Positions 63,245 to 64,000 of a stretch of DNA of 64,000 nt are shown in pieces. The position numbers and the translations under genes were made by a program. Positions within the stretch are counted from its first letter, which is position 1; each line of letters opens with the position of its first letter. The stretch is from positions 4,588,001 to 4,652,000 of the forward strand of contig CBDBBY010000001.1 of assembly GCA_965203215.1 (NCBI GenBank), written 5' to 3'. Source of the DNA: CBDBBY01 sp965203215. GTDB lineage: Bacteria > Pseudomonadota > Alphaproteobacteria > Rhodobacterales > Rhodobacteraceae. The notes under the pieces are model-generated. The model searched no databases and was not told the origin of the DNA. It worked only from the letters and a program-made list of their open reading frames with translations.

Positions 63245-63990
63245 AACTCGAGCTTCCCTTCAAGGTAAGCGGCTGCGGCCTTCGATTTCGGCCGTTCAAG
63301 CATCTCGGGAGCATTTCCCCTTTCGGCCAGCAGGCCCGCATGAAGAAAAAGAACTTCGTCGGCGAGCCTGCGCGCCTGGCCGATGTCGTGGCTAACCAGA
63401 ACGATCTTGACGCCGGCGGCGGCTGTGGTTCTCAGCAATGCCTCGATCGTCGCGGTCGCTTGCGGATCAAGGCTTCCGGTCGGCTCGTCCAGCAACAGCA
63501 GTTTGGGATCCGCCGCCAGCGCTCTGCTGATCTGAAGGCGCTGCTGTTCGCCGCCGGACAGCGAGCGCGCGGGGCGCGATTCCAAGCCTGACAAGCCGGC
63601 GATGTCGAGGAGCCCCCGCATTTTTCTTCGTCTTTCGGCTTTCGCTACGCGGGCTATGCGAAGCGCATGGGCCAGATTCGCCCTGACGGATCGTCTCAAG
63701 AGGATTGGTTTCTGGAAAACCAAGGCGCATTTGCCTGCGAATTGCGGATGGATTTGAACATGTCCGGCCGTCAAACGCGACAGCCCGGCAATGACCTTCA
63801 GGAGCGTTGACTTGCCGGCGCCGTTCGCTCCCATTATCGCGGTAATCCCGCGCGGCGACATCCGGCATGAGATGTTCTTGATGATGTGGCGTCCGCTTCC
63901 CTCGACAGTGGCTCCGTCGCACAGAACCGACCATTCAGGCTCGGCGCGCTCGGCTCGACCCGGAAATGCGACGATTTGCGCGCTATGCAT
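63241..63990 (-). CDS. ABC transporter ATPase (TupC-like)
   Basis: A 249-residue ATPase with Walker A MGANGAGKSTLLKVIAGL, signature LSGGEQQRLQISRAL, Walker B LLLLDEPTGSLDPQA and switch VLVSHDIGQARRLA. It precedes and overlaps the TupA-like gene, so it belongs to the same oxyanion importer. The permease gene expected with them is not in the window and should lie beyond 64 kb. ATG 63990 is the likely start. Confidence 0.9.
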   Translation of the reverse strand: MHSAQIVAFPGRAERAEPEWSVLCDGATVEGSGRHIIKNISCRMSPRGITAIMGANGAGKSTLLKVIAGLSRLTAGHVQIHPQFAGKCALVFQKPILLRRSVRANLAHALRIARVAKAERRRKMRGLLDIAGLSGLESRPARSLSGGEQQRLQISRALAADPKLLLLDEPTGSLDPQATATIEALLRTTAAAGVKIVLVSHDIGQARRLADEVLFLHAGLLAERGNAPEMLERPKSKAAAAYLEGKLEF

Positions 63991-64000
63991 AGGCTTTCCG

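Noticed and set aside
1..64000. CRISPR array
   Set aside because: No set of regularly spaced direct repeats was found; the only short tandem array is the 11-bp unit in the ISAs1 transposase.

Overview
The window reads as a chromosomal segment of an alphaproteobacterium. The best evidence is the contiguous run ruvC-ruvA-ruvB-ybgC-tolQ-tolR-tolA-tolB-pal-cpoB-tilS-ftsH, an order typical of that class. A DUF1127 protein, a PdeM/Lhr-type repair pair and a form II CoxL cluster agree with this. I cannot name the order or genus from the sequence alone.

Layout. (1) 1-8.3 kb: the 3' end of msrA, prmA, an FAH-family hydrolase, glpD, a divergent enolase paralogue next to a small-molecule kinase-like gene, a secreted YHS protein, and a decayed stretch. 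(2) 8.4-27.3 kb: dense core genes, namely DUF1127, ruvCAB, the complete tol-pal operon, tilS, two ftsH genes in tandem (the second lacking the periplasmic domain), a MOSC protein, folD, pdeM and an Lhr-type helicase. (3) 27.6-53.6 kb: an accessory region beginning at tRNA-Cys. It holds an acyl-CoA ligase, insertion-sequence debris, an orphan Xre/ParS antitoxin, tRNA-Met, a RelBE-type module, a LysR-linked flavin/cytochrome b561 cluster, an intact IS1634-type element, and a sugar-acid/glycoside locus. That locus has ABC transporter genes, a GH116-like glycosidase, a UxaA-type dehydratase and an IclR regulator; an ISAs1-type element has entered it and two defective IS3-type elements flank its regulator. 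(4) 53.7-64.0 kb: a form II CO-dehydrogenase-like molybdenum hydroxylase operon with its maturation genes, facing the binding-protein and ATPase genes of a tungstate/molybdate-type importer.

How the genes work together. Region 2 covers Holliday-junction processing, envelope integrity, tRNA-Ile lysidinylation and membrane proteolysis. Region 3 looks like acquired catabolic and redox modules now being eroded: an SDR gene, a membrane-protein gene and the ISAs1 and IS3 transposases all carry frameshifts. Region 4 pairs a molybdopterin enzyme (medium, small and large subunits) with MoxR/VWA and XdhC-type maturation factors, a MoeA-like fusion protein and metal-oxyanion uptake.

The points most worth a second look are these: the enolase paralogue with two active-site substitutions, the truncated second FtsH, an IS1634-type element with an 84-bp target duplication that leaves the LysR gene almost whole, the GH116/UxaA locus, and the pair of IS3 relics that share a near-identical defective core.
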